Below are positions 52,368-61,389 of a stretch of 64,000 bases of DNA, piece by piece. The notes below the pieces were generated by a model that saw only the letters and a program-made list of their open reading frames with translations, was not told the origin of the DNA and searched no databases. The translations under genes and the position numbers were made by a program. The stretch is taken from NCBI RefSeq assembly GCF_947500045.1, contig NZ_CANMQQ010000007.1, positions 167,232-231,231 on the forward strand, given 5' to 3'. This DNA comes from an uncultured Ruegeria sp. GTDB lineage: Bacteria > Pseudomonadota > Alphaproteobacteria > Rhodobacterales > Rhodobacteraceae. Position 1 is the first letter of the stretch; each line of letters opens with the position of its first letter.

Positions 52368-52403
52368 CTAACCCTGCCAAGCCACTTTGAAAGGCAGGGT
52401 TAG
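52368..52403 (+). terminator. strong intercistronic hairpin after the second subtilase
   Basis: CTAACCCTGCC (52368-52378) pairs perfectly with GGCAGGGTTAG (52393-52403), an 11-bp stem around a 14-base loop, with no T-run. It could act as an attenuator that sets the ratio of protease to the I9-like protein downstream. Confidence 0.7.
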
Positions 52404-52421
52404 TCAAAGGATACAGGGACC

Positions 52422-52655
52422 TTGTCAGAGCGGAAAATCGTGGTGATGATCGATAGAGCAAAGCGCGACAAGATTGCCGACATTGTCGACGCTTTGACGC
52501 ATGTCGGCATGACAGTCGAGCGTAAGCTTGACAGCATCGGATTGATAACCGGTCACGCCGATGGTCAATCAATTCCCGAGCTGGAGTGCGTCGATGGAGT
52601 CGCCTCGCTTCGTGATGAAGGCGTTATGTACGCAATCGGCAATCCTGAAGAGTAG
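52422..52655 (+). CDS. small I9/propeptide-like protein, putative protease inhibitor
   Basis: The 77-residue product starts at TTG 52422 (read as Met). Its pattern, with a first strand KIVVMIDR, a helix DKIADIVDALTHVGM, then VERKLDSIGLITG and LECVDGVASLRDEG, matches a ferredoxin-like I9 propeptide/inhibitor fold. Stand-alone I9-like proteins inhibit or fold subtilases. The position directly after two subtilase genes supports that role, but no inhibition is shown by sequence. A TTG start and weak ribosome site suggest low expression. Confidence 0.6.
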   Translation: MSERKIVVMIDRAKRDKIADIVDALTHVGMTVERKLDSIGLITGHADGQSIPELECVDGVASLRDEGVMYAIGNPEE

Positions 52656-53034
52656 CTATTACCTGAAATTCCTGCTGAGCCTAACTTCACTATTTGACCC
52701 GTTCCGACAACTCAGGCTCTGGGCTCATAGCCAATAAATAACAATGGCTACGACTGAAATCGGGAACATCTGGATGCCTTGGTTTTCTTACCGACTGGCC
52801 CAGAGCTACCGTCGACCACTAACCGAGATGCTGAGGTCGCAGCGCACATTGCCGACATTCATCGCACCCGCAAACTTTGAGGCTGCGCGAAATATAGATA
52901 TGCGGACAAAGCTACCATTGTACTTGCTCCAACGAGTGTCAGCATTGCATTTACAATCGGATGTTACAGGTTCTTTCATCGGGTAGTTTCTGCAAACATG
53001 ACTTCGACGTCGAGAGCTATAGAATTGGAATACA
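52656..53034. other. intergenic gap
   Basis: An 80-codon frame at 52744-52986 has no ribosome site, and its product resembles nothing I know; I do not count it as a gene. An overlapping opposite frame is equally poor. The promoter of the amine oxidase gene should lie here. Confidence 0.35.
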
Positions 53035-54183
53035 ATGGACCGCAGAACCTTCACCAGTTTGTCCGCCGCAGCGCTTTTATGCGCTCCTCGCCAGATCTCA
53101 GCCCAACAACCGCAGCATGTCACGATTATTGGGGCCGGTAGCGCTGGAATGACAGCGGCCTATCACCTAACGAAAGCAGGCATACAAACTCAAATTCTAG
53201 AAGCGGCAAACGACTGGGGAGGCCGCGTCAAACGCCTGTCTGGCTTTGCTGATGTGCCCCTCGATCTAGGGGCAGAGTGGATACACGACGATCCAGGTGT
53301 TTTAGGACGCATCTTGGGACAAGGCGAAACCGACCTGGGGGTCAGGACAATCGACTATCGGCCCCAGACTTATCAATTCTGGCACAAAAATCAGCTGAAC
53401 GACTTCAATGCGCTTCGGAACTTCTATCAAGAGGTCAAGTTTTACGACACAACTTGGTACGGATACTTCGAAAAATTTATCTTACCTGCTGTCAATGATA
53501 AGGTCGCCTTGGGTGCCGTGGTTACACAAGTTGCGGCGCAAGGAACCCATCTATCCGTTCGTCTCAGCGATGGTCGAACCCTTGAGACCGACAAGGTATT
53601 GGTCACGGTTCCGTTGTCGGTCCTTCAACGCGGACAGATCACGTTTTCAGATGAGCTCACGCCTCCGGACATGGCTGCACTTCAGGACATCGACTACGGT
53701 TCAGGTTTCAAAGCATTCCTGAGGTTCAATCAACGCTTCTATCCAGACATTTTATTTGAAGGCTCTCGCGCCAGCGTATTGGCCGACACATGGGCAGAAA
53801 AAATCTACTACGACGCAGCTTTTGGCAAACCAACCCGCCAGAATATATTGGGTCTGTTCTCTGTCTCAGAAGGGCCAACACGTCGGTCAGTTCTTGCTGA
53901 TGACGCATTGATCAACGACATCCTTACTGAGTTAACAGAAATATTCGGCGAAGTCGTCAGGGACACGTATGTTGGAGGCGTGGTCCAGAATTGGAGCGCA
54001 GAGAGGTACATTCTGGGCAGTTACTCGATGGAGAATAACAGCGGCTATGATGTTGGTGATATCCTGAAACCTGTGGCAGGCAAGGTGTTCTTTGCTGGCG
54101 AAGCATTGGGAGGCGACGCGCAATCCACAGTTCATGGTGCAGCGTTTTCCGCGATCTCGGCCGTGGATAAAATGCTTGCATAG
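53035..54183 (+). CDS. FAD-dependent amine oxidase, exported
   Basis: The 382-residue protein has a twin-arginine-like leader (MDRRTFTSLSAAALL, ending near ISA). The FAD-binding Rossmann motif is VTIIGAGSAGMTAAYHL, followed by EAANDWGGRVKRL. The C-terminal flavin motif is KVFFAGEALGGDAQSTVHGA, as in flavin monoamine oxidases. It would oxidise an amine in the periplasm, yielding aldehyde, ammonia and peroxide. It is shorter than usual in the substrate domain. Its link to the protease genes upstream is only positional. Confidence 0.85.
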   Translation: MDRRTFTSLSAAALLCAPRQISAQQPQHVTIIGAGSAGMTAAYHLTKAGIQTQILEAANDWGGRVKRLSGFADVPLDLGAEWIHDDPGVLGRILGQGETDLGVRTIDYRPQTYQFWHKNQLNDFNALRNFYQEVKFYDTTWYGYFEKFILPAVNDKVALGAVVTQVAAQGTHLSVRLSDGRTLETDKVLVTVPLSVLQRGQITFSDELTPPDMAALQDIDYGSGFKAFLRFNQRFYPDILFEGSRASVLADTWAEKIYYDAAFGKPTRQNILGLFSVSEGPTRRSVLADDALINDILTELTEIFGEVVRDTYVGGVVQNWSAERYILGSYSMENNSGYDVGDILKPVAGKVFFAGEALGGDAQSTVHGAAFSAISAVDKMLA

Positions 54184-54404
54184 TTAGGGGCACCAATTGG
54201 CCAGAAAGCTATTTGTTTACAGTTTCCAATCCCATAAATGTAGTCATATGCGAGTATAGCGGACATTCGCGTATGGTGCAGAATTTGACGGATTGGACTC
54301 TGAGCCGAACTCAGGGATTGCGCAACATCTGGCTTGTCGGCCTGATTTTCATACACTCGGCACAATGCGCTTTTATCGGAGCGAAATTTGGTTAACCTCT
54401 CATC
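54184..54404. repeat. gap with a dispersed motif
   Basis: The 221-base gap contains ATAGCGGACATTCG at 54256-54269, one base different from the AAAGCGGACATTCG motif found in other gaps. No gene is supported. Confidence 0.45.
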
Positions 54405-55232
54405 ATGACGGCAAAAGATATCAAGTCGATGCAGCTCTACCCCCGGGCGGAGCGAATTCTAGTCGATCTGGCCCAATCGGGATTTCCTGCCCAGGATCCT
54501 GTACCGGTCGACATTCTCAACCGCTTTGATCAGCTGCATTACCACGGAACCGACGCGCTCGACGTCGCGATCAAGACTTGCGGAATTAAACCCGGGCAGA
54601 AGATCCTCGAGATCGGATCCGGGTGGGGTGGGTGTGCGCGTTATATCTCGCATGCCTCGGGTGCGCATGTGACAGCAGTAGAACTTCAGGCCGACTACCA
54701 TGCGGTTGGCAAAGCACTCACTGCACGTTCAGGGCTTTCTGATCGGGTGACGCATGTCCACGCGGACTTTCTGAGCTGGTCTGCGCCACAAGGCGGCTTC
54801 GACCATGTGGTCAGTTGGCTTGCGCTCTTTCATATACCGAAACGCACGGCATATCAGTCGCGCATCGTGGCGGCTTTGAAGCCCGGCGGTACGCTCTTTG
54901 TTGAGGATCTTTACGAAATCGCGCCACCTCCCGAAGAAGAAGCAGACGACTTCAAAGCGCACCTGTTTCCAAACTCGCTCGCGCCTCTGTACAGGTACAA
55001 GTCATCGCTAAGAACTGCAGGGTTGGACCTGCTGAACTTGGAAGACATGACATCAAACTGGGCGTCCTTTACCGCTGACCGGCTGATTGCTTTTCGGAAA
55101 AACAGGCGAAGCTACGAAGCTGTGCACGGCGTGGGCGGATATAGGATCATTGAGACGTTCTACATCAAAATGGCTGGCTATTTTTCGCGCAGTCTGGTCG
55201 GCGGTCTGCGCCTTCACGCCCGGCGTCAGTGA
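54405..55232 (+). CDS. SAM-dependent methyltransferase (cyclopropane/amine methylation type)
   Basis: The 275-residue protein has the class I methyltransferase core. Motif I is KILEIGSGWGGCARYISHAS, the acidic ribose-binding residue is in VTAVELQADY, and motif IV/VI elements are D-H-V-V-S-W-L-A-L-F-H and LKPGGTLFVEDLYE. The upstream segment FDQLHYHGTDALDVAI and the overall shape resemble cyclopropane-fatty-acid synthases and phosphoethanolamine or sarcosine N-methyltransferases. A small amine or lipid is the likely substrate. It follows the amine oxidase gene on the same strand after 221 bases. Confidence 0.82.
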   Translation: MTAKDIKSMQLYPRAERILVDLAQSGFPAQDPVPVDILNRFDQLHYHGTDALDVAIKTCGIKPGQKILEIGSGWGGCARYISHASGAHVTAVELQADYHAVGKALTARSGLSDRVTHVHADFLSWSAPQGGFDHVVSWLALFHIPKRTAYQSRIVAALKPGGTLFVEDLYEIAPPPEEEADDFKAHLFPNSLAPLYRYKSSLRTAGLDLLNLEDMTSNWASFTADRLIAFRKNRRSYEAVHGVGGYRIIETFYIKMAGYFSRSLVGGLRLHARRQ

Positions 55233-55527
55233 AGGCAACGGCTCGAACAGAATAAAGTAACGCCTGCAGCCTGGCAGGTGTTGAAGTCGGCTCAAAGGAG
55301 ACCTTCACCGATGCGTCAAGACTACTTCGCAACTGCTCAAAAGCGGACATTCAAGCATCTTGCGGTGTATTGAGCTTTCACTGGGCAGGTCAAGCCGTCG
55401 TGCAGAAAAATCTGAGCGGTGGATCCAAACAACTTGGTTCACACGTTTGCTTGTGTATCATGCAAAAGGACAGTTCCGCCGCGCAGAATTACATAGTCCT
55501 TGGCGGTACTTCTGCGGAGTGTTGTTA
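55233..55527. repeat. gap with a dispersed motif
   Basis: AAAGCGGACATTC lies at 55340-55352, identical in 13 positions to the motif at 9575-9587. The open frame from 55360 to 55528 belongs to the leader of the next gene, whose ribosome site GGAGT is at 55515-55519. Confidence 0.45.
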
Positions 55528-58026
55528 ATGTCCGCCATCGATGATCTCTCTTGGCCGGAAGCCTACAAAGAGCTTCTGCCACTGATAACTGACCGCTGGT
55601 CGGTAAAAGGTGAAATTTACTTTCACCAACGGCTAAGTGCAGGCAAGTCTGGCGCTCTTGTCTATATTGTCGACATCACATGCGATGCCTTCAGTGGTCA
55701 GGCAATTCTCAAACTAGACGCGCTTCCGGATCCAGAATGGGAAGAAAAGACTGAAAATCAAAGACACCTAGAAGCGTTCGAAGCAATACCGGCGTTCGGA
55801 TCCAAACATCTGGCACGCATCGTCAACTCGCTGGAACACCAAGGTAAGATCGCGATACTTTCAACGGTCGTGGCGCAAGGGCTGGAATACTCTCTTCCTT
55901 GGAACGATTGTGGTTACGAGCTGGCTTTGAACGTCCTCCAGCGGCTCTCGCGAAGCCTTCTTGACGATTGGAATTCTGACTACCAGATGGCAACGGGTAT
56001 GCATTCACCCCGGGAATTGCTCTCTGAATGGCTCGGATACAGACTGGATCCTGAGGCAGGTCGATTACACCGGTTCCTTTCCGATGTTTGCGGTCATGAT
56101 CCAAAGGAGCGTTGCCTCATGTTTGAAGGACATTGGTATCCTAACCCAATGGCCTTCGCGTATGACGAGAATTTGCCAAGCCGTTTAAGCATCCGAGCGG
56201 CTAAAGGTCGATTACATGGAGATCTTCACGGCTACAATGTGCTGGTACGATCACATCAAAGCAGTGATCCCGACTATTACCTGATCGATCTGGCGCTTTA
56301 CCAAGACAAGCAGTTCCTTTTTTATGATCACGCGTATTTCGAGTTGGCATATCTGTTGGCAAGACGCGGAAACTGCGTACCAGCTCAGTGGGATGCCATC
56401 CTTGATGATCTCGGGCTCTTTCATTCAAAACACCACACGTTGGGGCTTTGGCAGGACGACGTTGGGATCGTAGAGTTCGTCAGAACTCTGCGGCGTGGAG
56501 CGATGAGCTGGGTTGAACGCCATGAAAGCCATCGGTTAAGTTTTATGGAAAGCCAATACTTGCTGGCCCGCGTCGCAGTGGGCCTGAATTTCGCTCATAA
56601 GCACCTCAGTGTCAGTGCACGCAGTCACGCATTCTTGTATGCAGCGCACAATCTCAAAGACTATATGACACTTAACAACGTTGATTGGCCGCGGCACGGG
56701 CCGGTGTTCCAATTTCCGGCAGCGCATGAACCTTTATCCGGTTCGCAAACTGAGCCCGAAACTCTTGCACCGAAGACTGAGCCGCCAGCCGAAAAAGATC
56801 GCTTGTTTGATCGAATGGTCACTCAGCTTCCGGCACCGCAAAAGCCCGTAATCGCAGTATTACCCTTCGACAACCTCAGTGGACAAAGCGAAAGCAATGG
56901 CTTTGTGGCTGGCATCAACCAAGAACTTGTTACCGAACTTGCAAAGGTGGACTGGCTGTCGGTGGTCTCGCCAACGTCCACCAAACTACTCAAGGATGCT
57001 TCTTTATCCGGTGAAGAAATCGCGCAACGCCTCGGGGCACATTATTTAGTAGAGGGCAGTGTGCGCTATGATGACCAGCGCGTTCGCGTCACTGCCCATT
57101 TGGTAGATACATCAACTGGGCATGATCTTTGGGCAGATCGCCTGGATCACAAAATTGAGGATGTCTTTTCCCTGCAAGAGGAAATCGCCGCGGCCGTCGT
57201 CGGGCATATCGACTGGGAACTGCGGTTCGACTTGCGAGAGCAAGCCCGTCTGAAACGTGGTGAGGTCAATGTATGGGATAAGGTTCAAAAAGCTCTGTGG
57301 CATCTGTTCAAGTTCACCGACGAAGATACTCAAAAGGCAAATGACATTTTAACCAAGACTATCGACATGACGCCGGACTATGCGCTTGCGCATGCCGTCA
57401 TGGCAAATGCTGAGCTTCGAAAGCTGTTTTTCGTCCAGGTTGATGACCGCAAAGGGGCAAAGGTACGTGCACTCTTTCACGCAGAGCGCGCTGTTGCCCT
57501 GGATGAACACAGTAGTTTTGCCCATGCCTCTCTCGCCCGGGCTTATACACTTTACAACCGATACGATGCTGCGATCGCAGAGGCAGAACTTGCAGTCGGC
57601 CTCAACCCAAGCGCAGCAAACGCTCACCTGGTTCTTGGGTATACGCGGCTCGCAAATGGGCAGGCGAAACAGGCACTGGAACATATTGAGACGGCAACCC
57701 GGTTTGGACCGTCCGGGCCGTACTTCAAGGTCAAATTGTTATCAAAAGCCATGTGCCTCTACCTCCTTGATAATCTGGAACAAGCTGAAGATTGCGCGAG
57801 AACAACATTGGAAGGAAGATCAGTTGGCCCATTCGGGCACTATGTCTTGGCGGTAATTCTGATACGACAACACCGCGTAGAAGAGGCCCGGCAGATCGTT
57901 CGTCAGAGCAAAGAGATTCGCCCCGACATGACATGTTCGCGCGTCCGCCTGGCATTCGAAAATCTTCAGAATGGTGATCTAAATAAGTTTGTCCGTGATC
58001 TTCGGGAGGCTGGCTTGCCAGAATGA
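55528..58026 (+). CDS. kinase-like/TolB-like/TPR fusion protein
   Basis: Starting at ATG 55528 (after GGAGT), the 832-residue protein has three parts. Residues 1-410 resemble an aminoglycoside-phosphotransferase/protein-kinase-like fold: a glycine-containing loop (SAGKSGALVYIV), Lys62 (AILKLD), the catalytic motif HGDLHGYN (Asp232, Asn237) and an IDLA in place of DFG (Asp254). A proline-rich linker (about 445-480) leads to a TolB/FlgO-like domain (VIAVLPFDNLSGQ) and TPR repeats. All catalytic positions are present, so it is probably active. There is no membrane helix. The substrate is unknown. Confidence 0.78.
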   Translation: MSAIDDLSWPEAYKELLPLITDRWSVKGEIYFHQRLSAGKSGALVYIVDITCDAFSGQAILKLDALPDPEWEEKTENQRHLEAFEAIPAFGSKHLARIVNSLEHQGKIAILSTVVAQGLEYSLPWNDCGYELALNVLQRLSRSLLDDWNSDYQMATGMHSPRELLSEWLGYRLDPEAGRLHRFLSDVCGHDPKERCLMFEGHWYPNPMAFAYDENLPSRLSIRAAKGRLHGDLHGYNVLVRSHQSSDPDYYLIDLALYQDKQFLFYDHAYFELAYLLARRGNCVPAQWDAILDDLGLFHSKHHTLGLWQDDVGIVEFVRTLRRGAMSWVERHESHRLSFMESQYLLARVAVGLNFAHKHLSVSARSHAFLYAAHNLKDYMTLNNVDWPRHGPVFQFPAAHEPLSGSQTEPETLAPKTEPPAEKDRLFDRMVTQLPAPQKPVIAVLPFDNLSGQSESNGFVAGINQELVTELAKVDWLSVVSPTSTKLLKDASLSGEEIAQRLGAHYLVEGSVRYDDQRVRVTAHLVDTSTGHDLWADRLDHKIEDVFSLQEEIAAAVVGHIDWELRFDLREQARLKRGEVNVWDKVQKALWHLFKFTDEDTQKANDILTKTIDMTPDYALAHAVMANAELRKLFFVQVDDRKGAKVRALFHAERAVALDEHSSFAHASLARAYTLYNRYDAAIAEAELAVGLNPSAANAHLVLGYTRLANGQAKQALEHIETATRFGPSGPYFKVKLLSKAMCLYLLDNLEQAEDCARTTLEGRSVGPFGHYVLAVILIRQHRVEEARQIVRQSKEIRPDMTCSRVRLAFENLQNGDLNKFVRDLREAGLPE

Positions 58027-58124
58027 TCTTCGTCTCTGGCTGTTTGTTCAGCGCGGCAACGTATTCCAATTCAAAACGCACGACCCAATTCGATGCCAAA
58101 CCCTGCTCTCTATCAACACGTGTA

Positions 58125-59051
58125 TCAGTGAGGCGGATGGTCCGTAGCGGTTGGTCGAAGGTGAAACCGGGTTGCTATGAGAACGCCGCCGATTATCAGC
58201 ACGCCGCCGACGCCTTGATAGACCTGAAGGTCCATGCCCCTTAGGGCCACGGCTTCGACAGTAACGAGTATCGGCACGAGATATGCAAACAAGGAAGCCG
58301 TCGACGCACCAACTTCGTGTGTGCCGAAATTAAGCAGGTGCAGGTAGATGGCACCCATGCCAACTCCAATAAAGAGAATAGAGCCCCAGACCTGCCAAGA
58401 GTAGTCGAATGGCTGAAGTGTGCCTACTTCGTGAATCACAACAAACGGCAGCAGAACGACAATGCCAACAACGAAAATAACGAACAAGCCTTCATCAGGC
58501 TTAGGGTGAATGTTCCATTTCTTAAGAAGAACTAAGTAGAACCCACGGCAGGCATTGGAGGCGATCATCAACAGGAAGGCGAGATGCGGGTCGAAATTGA
58601 TTAGGTTTGAGAAGTCACCGCGAAATGCAAAAACCAGTGCACCAACGAGGGCGATCACAACACCCAGATACTGAACAGGCTGCAATCGCTCACCGAGCAA
58701 TAGTGCCGAGAACAAAATCGTCAGTAAGGGTACACTGGTGTAACCGGCCCCAAGATCTATGAGATCATTTGAGCGCAGCGCAGAATAAACAAACCAAGGT
58801 GTGGCGACCACGCCAATGCAGGCAAGGACTGTAATACGGAGCCAACTGCCCTTGAAATGCTGGAACGGGTGGCTCTGTCCCCTCAGAACAAGTGGCAACA
58901 CAAATATTGTTGCAATCAGGCAGCGCCAAAATGTTAGTGCAACCGGATGAACTTCATTGACGGCCAGATTACCGAACAAGAAGTTCCCGGCACTGATCAA
59001 CATTGCAAGTAACAACGCTCCATAAGCCAGCGCAGGTCTATTCACCTTCAT
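58125..59051 (-). CDS. EamA/DMT-family transporter
   Basis: With the start at ATG 59051 (MKVNRPALAYGALLLAML) the protein has 308 residues and ten hydrophobic helices in two EamA repeats. The first contains NFLFGNLAVNEVHPVALTFWR, and the second begins near AFLLMIASNACRGFY. EamA proteins export amino acids, purines or other small metabolites. An upstream extension to 59105 has no ribosome site. It converges with the kinase-like fusion gene across a 98-base gap without a clear terminator, and its start abuts a decayed IS6 copy. Confidence 0.86.
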   Translation of the reverse strand: MKVNRPALAYGALLLAMLISAGNFLFGNLAVNEVHPVALTFWRCLIATIFVLPLVLRGQSHPFQHFKGSWLRITVLACIGVVATPWFVYSALRSNDLIDLGAGYTSVPLLTILFSALLLGERLQPVQYLGVVIALVGALVFAFRGDFSNLINFDPHLAFLLMIASNACRGFYLVLLKKWNIHPKPDEGLFVIFVVGIVVLLPFVVIHEVGTLQPFDYSWQVWGSILFIGVGMGAIYLHLLNFGTHEVGASTASLFAYLVPILVTVEAVALRGMDLQVYQGVGGVLIIGGVLIATRFHLRPTATDHPPH

Positions 59052-59106
59052 GATTGCATCAGAGCATGACCGGCTTTTCAAACAAAGCAACAATCGATGT
59101 GGCACT

Positions 59107-59853
59107 GGTTCCGTTGCAAAGTTTGCGGTTGTTCAGAAACCCACTTTTTGTGTCGATGGGTTAGGCAGCCAGTTCTGCGAACTGTAGAAATGGACAGAGT
59201 CCAGGCGGGAATTGGCCTTTGCGGATCATATGCGCGACTTCGATACCTGCAAGAGTTGCAGAGGCAGATTCATAAAGACTTGAAGCCAAGCATCGGGCGG
59301 GTTCGTCTTTTGATAAACCTGTGATCTTGTTCCACGATGTTGTTTAGGTATTTCCGTCTGACCATCTCGATCGGGAGCGGGCAACCAAATCCTTTGAGCA
59401 TCTTGTTTATGGCCTTGATACCAGCTGTGTTGGCGCCGCTTTATTCCGGCGGTTGGATAGCATGAAGTCCAGGGTCTTGCCGTGTTTGTCGATCGCGCGA
59501 TAGAGATAAACCCATTCACCCTTCACTTTCACATATGTTTCATCCATACGCCATGAACGGTCGGCAGGACGCTTTTTGTACCGCGAAGCATCAGCTACAA
59601 GACCGGCGTATCGGCTCACCCAGCGGTTCAGCGTCGCATGATCCAGTACAACGCCTCGTTCCGCCATGATTTTTTCCAAATCCCGATACGACACACCGTA
59701 TCGGACATAGAAGAAAGCAGCTTACAAGATCACTTCTTTTGGAAAGTGTGCACCCTTGAATTAGATCGTCACGGTTTGCTCCTTTAATTTGGAGCACGCG
59801 CTGCCAAATCGACGCATAATCTGACAGATGGGAACAGAGTTTCCGACAGAACC
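59107..59853 (-). mobile_element. decayed IS6-family copy
   Basis: The ends are GGTTCCGTTGCAAAGTTTGC at 59107 and, inverted, GGTTCTGTCGGAAACTC ending at 59853. The transposase is broken: the helix-turn-helix and first catalytic Asp are read from 59694 to 59410 (SYRDLEKIM, DHATLNRWV, WRMDETYVKV). The later part is shifted and lacks the region between ML/RK and NTAG. The sequence is clearly diverged from the intact copy at 30712. Confidence 0.78.
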
Positions 59854-60298
59854 GGGTAGAACATTGCTCGCTCAACCCCCCATACCATCACAACAAAGCT
59901 TGCATATACGGCAACGGCGGCGCGAATGGCATCCCAGAAAAGAGCAAGTTGTTTGTGCAAAACAACACCAACAGGCAGACCAATAGCACTAATCATCACC
60001 TGTTCAACCAACCTCTACTCGTACATTGAGGGCCAACAAACTGTACCAAATGGGCAGAGCATCTGCTTCACTTCTGCCCAAAAACGGTGCGGTGTTCACT
60101 CAAATAAGTGATTGCGGGTAGACCGGCAGGACAGTGACCAGCACATTGCCGGTTGTGACCTTAGCAAAATGGCGGAACAGCGAGGCAATCAGGCCACAGC
60201 GATCCTTTGAAGCAAACGTACTATCAGGTATGAGAGGACCGTTGTCGGCTCATATCCGCGGGCAATTGAAGTTCGCACAAGCAAATGGATGCCCTTAG
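59854..60298. other. intergenic gap
   Basis: The 445-base gap has only short frames. One on the minus strand at 60011-59784 encodes a hydrophobic stretch (LALFWDAIRAAVAVYASFVV) but crosses the IS end and has no ribosome site. The promoter of the operon starting at 60299 should lie near 60150-60290; no clear site was identified. Confidence 0.35.
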
Positions 60299-60730
60299 AT
60301 GCAATCTCTCCGTTTCTTACTCACTTGTTTCGCATGCTTGTTTTCTGGCGGAACACTTGCTCAATCTTCCGATGGGTCTGTCGCCGCGCTTTCATTGGAA
60401 CTCAACGCGATGGAAGACGTCGATGGGGCCTGTAGGATGACCTTCCTAGCAAACAACCAAACAGGATCGCCTATAGATGAGGCTGTTTTTGAGACGGTAA
60501 TATTCGACTTGGATGGAAGCGTCCTAAAGCTTTCGCTTTTCGATTTTCGCGCCCTACCTTCAGATCGCCCCCGTGTGCGTCAGTTTGACCTGCCAGGGAT
60601 GTCTTGCGCTTCTGTCGGACGCGCATTGATTAATGGCGCAAATTCGTGCGTGATAAACGGCTCTCAAAGCAGTGTCTGTGAATCGGCCCTGACGCTCGAC
60701 AGTCGAATTGAAGTGGAGCTGCTTGGATGA
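60299..60730 (+). CDS. exported protein of an ExbB/ExbD/TonB operon
   Basis: The 143-residue precursor has a signal peptide (about 1-21, ending LAQ). The mature domain has cysteines in GACRMTF, GMSCASV, NSCVING and SVCESAL that could form two disulfides. Such small proteins often lead the ExbB-ExbD-TonB operon of Rhodobacteraceae, but no function is established. Its stop overlaps the exbB start by four bases, which gives translational coupling. Confidence 0.68.
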   Translation: MQSLRFLLTCFACLFSGGTLAQSSDGSVAALSLELNAMEDVDGACRMTFLANNQTGSPIDEAVFETVIFDLDGSVLKLSLFDFRALPSDRPRVRQFDLPGMSCASVGRALINGANSCVINGSQSSVCESALTLDSRIEVELLG

Positions 60731-61389
60731 GTGTTTTGTCGTCTCTTCGGGAAATACTGACCCTTGGCGGACCCGTTGTCGCAATCCTGATTTTTATGTC
60801 GATTCTTACAGTGGCGGTCAGTCTTTACAAACTGTGGCAGTTCGCAGCTTGCGGCGTGGGGCGGCACAAGATTCTGTCGCAAGCATTGCAAGCCTGGGAT
60901 GTGGGCGATCGGGCAACTGCGCGCACGCTTGTCTCCCAAAGTAGTAGCTATCTCGCGCCACTTGTAGAGACAGCGATGGATGCGCCGGATTCGCCAGATA
61001 TTGACGCTCGGTTGGATGCGGAAGCCGGGCTTGCATTAGCTGGGTTAGAACGTGGCTTCCGCCTATTGGACACAGTTGCCCAACTCGCACCACTGCTTGG
61101 GTTGTTCGGGACTGTTTTAGGAATGATTGATGCCTTCCAAAGCCTTCAGTCAGCCGGATCCTCTGTCGATCCATCATTACTGGCGGGGGGTATCTGGGTT
61201 GCCTTGGTGACAACCGCAGTGGGTCTTGCAGTGGCAATGCCAACTTCGATGGTGTTGTCGTGGTTTGAAAGCAGAACTGCGCGTGAGCGGGTCTTTGCGA
61301 ACAAAGCGCTGCGCACAATTCTGGTTCCAAACCAATCCATTAGTCCCGCAGTGGGCACGAACGAGGTTCTGAACGCTGAACATGCGTAA
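60727..61389 (+). CDS. exbB: ExbB/TolQ-type proton channel protein
   Basis: The 220-residue protein belongs to the MotA/TolQ/ExbB family. It has a first membrane helix at about 15-35, a cytoplasmic domain, then the conserved segment LLDTVAQLAPLLGLFGTVLGMIDAF and a third helix LVTTAVGLAVAMPTSM. ExbB forms the pentameric channel that couples proton flow to TonB. It overlaps both neighbours (60727-60730 and 61382-61389). Confidence 0.9.
   Translation: MSVLSSLREILTLGGPVVAILIFMSILTVAVSLYKLWQFAACGVGRHKILSQALQAWDVGDRATARTLVSQSSSYLAPLVETAMDAPDSPDIDARLDAEAGLALAGLERGFRLLDTVAQLAPLLGLFGTVLGMIDAFQSLQSAGSSVDPSLLAGGIWVALVTTAVGLAVAMPTSMVLSWFESRTARERVFANKALRTILVPNQSISPAVGTNEVLNAEHA

Noticed and set aside
52744..52986. 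80-codon frame between the I9-like gene and the amine oxidase
   Set aside because: It has no ribosome site or family pattern, and an equally long frame lies opposite.
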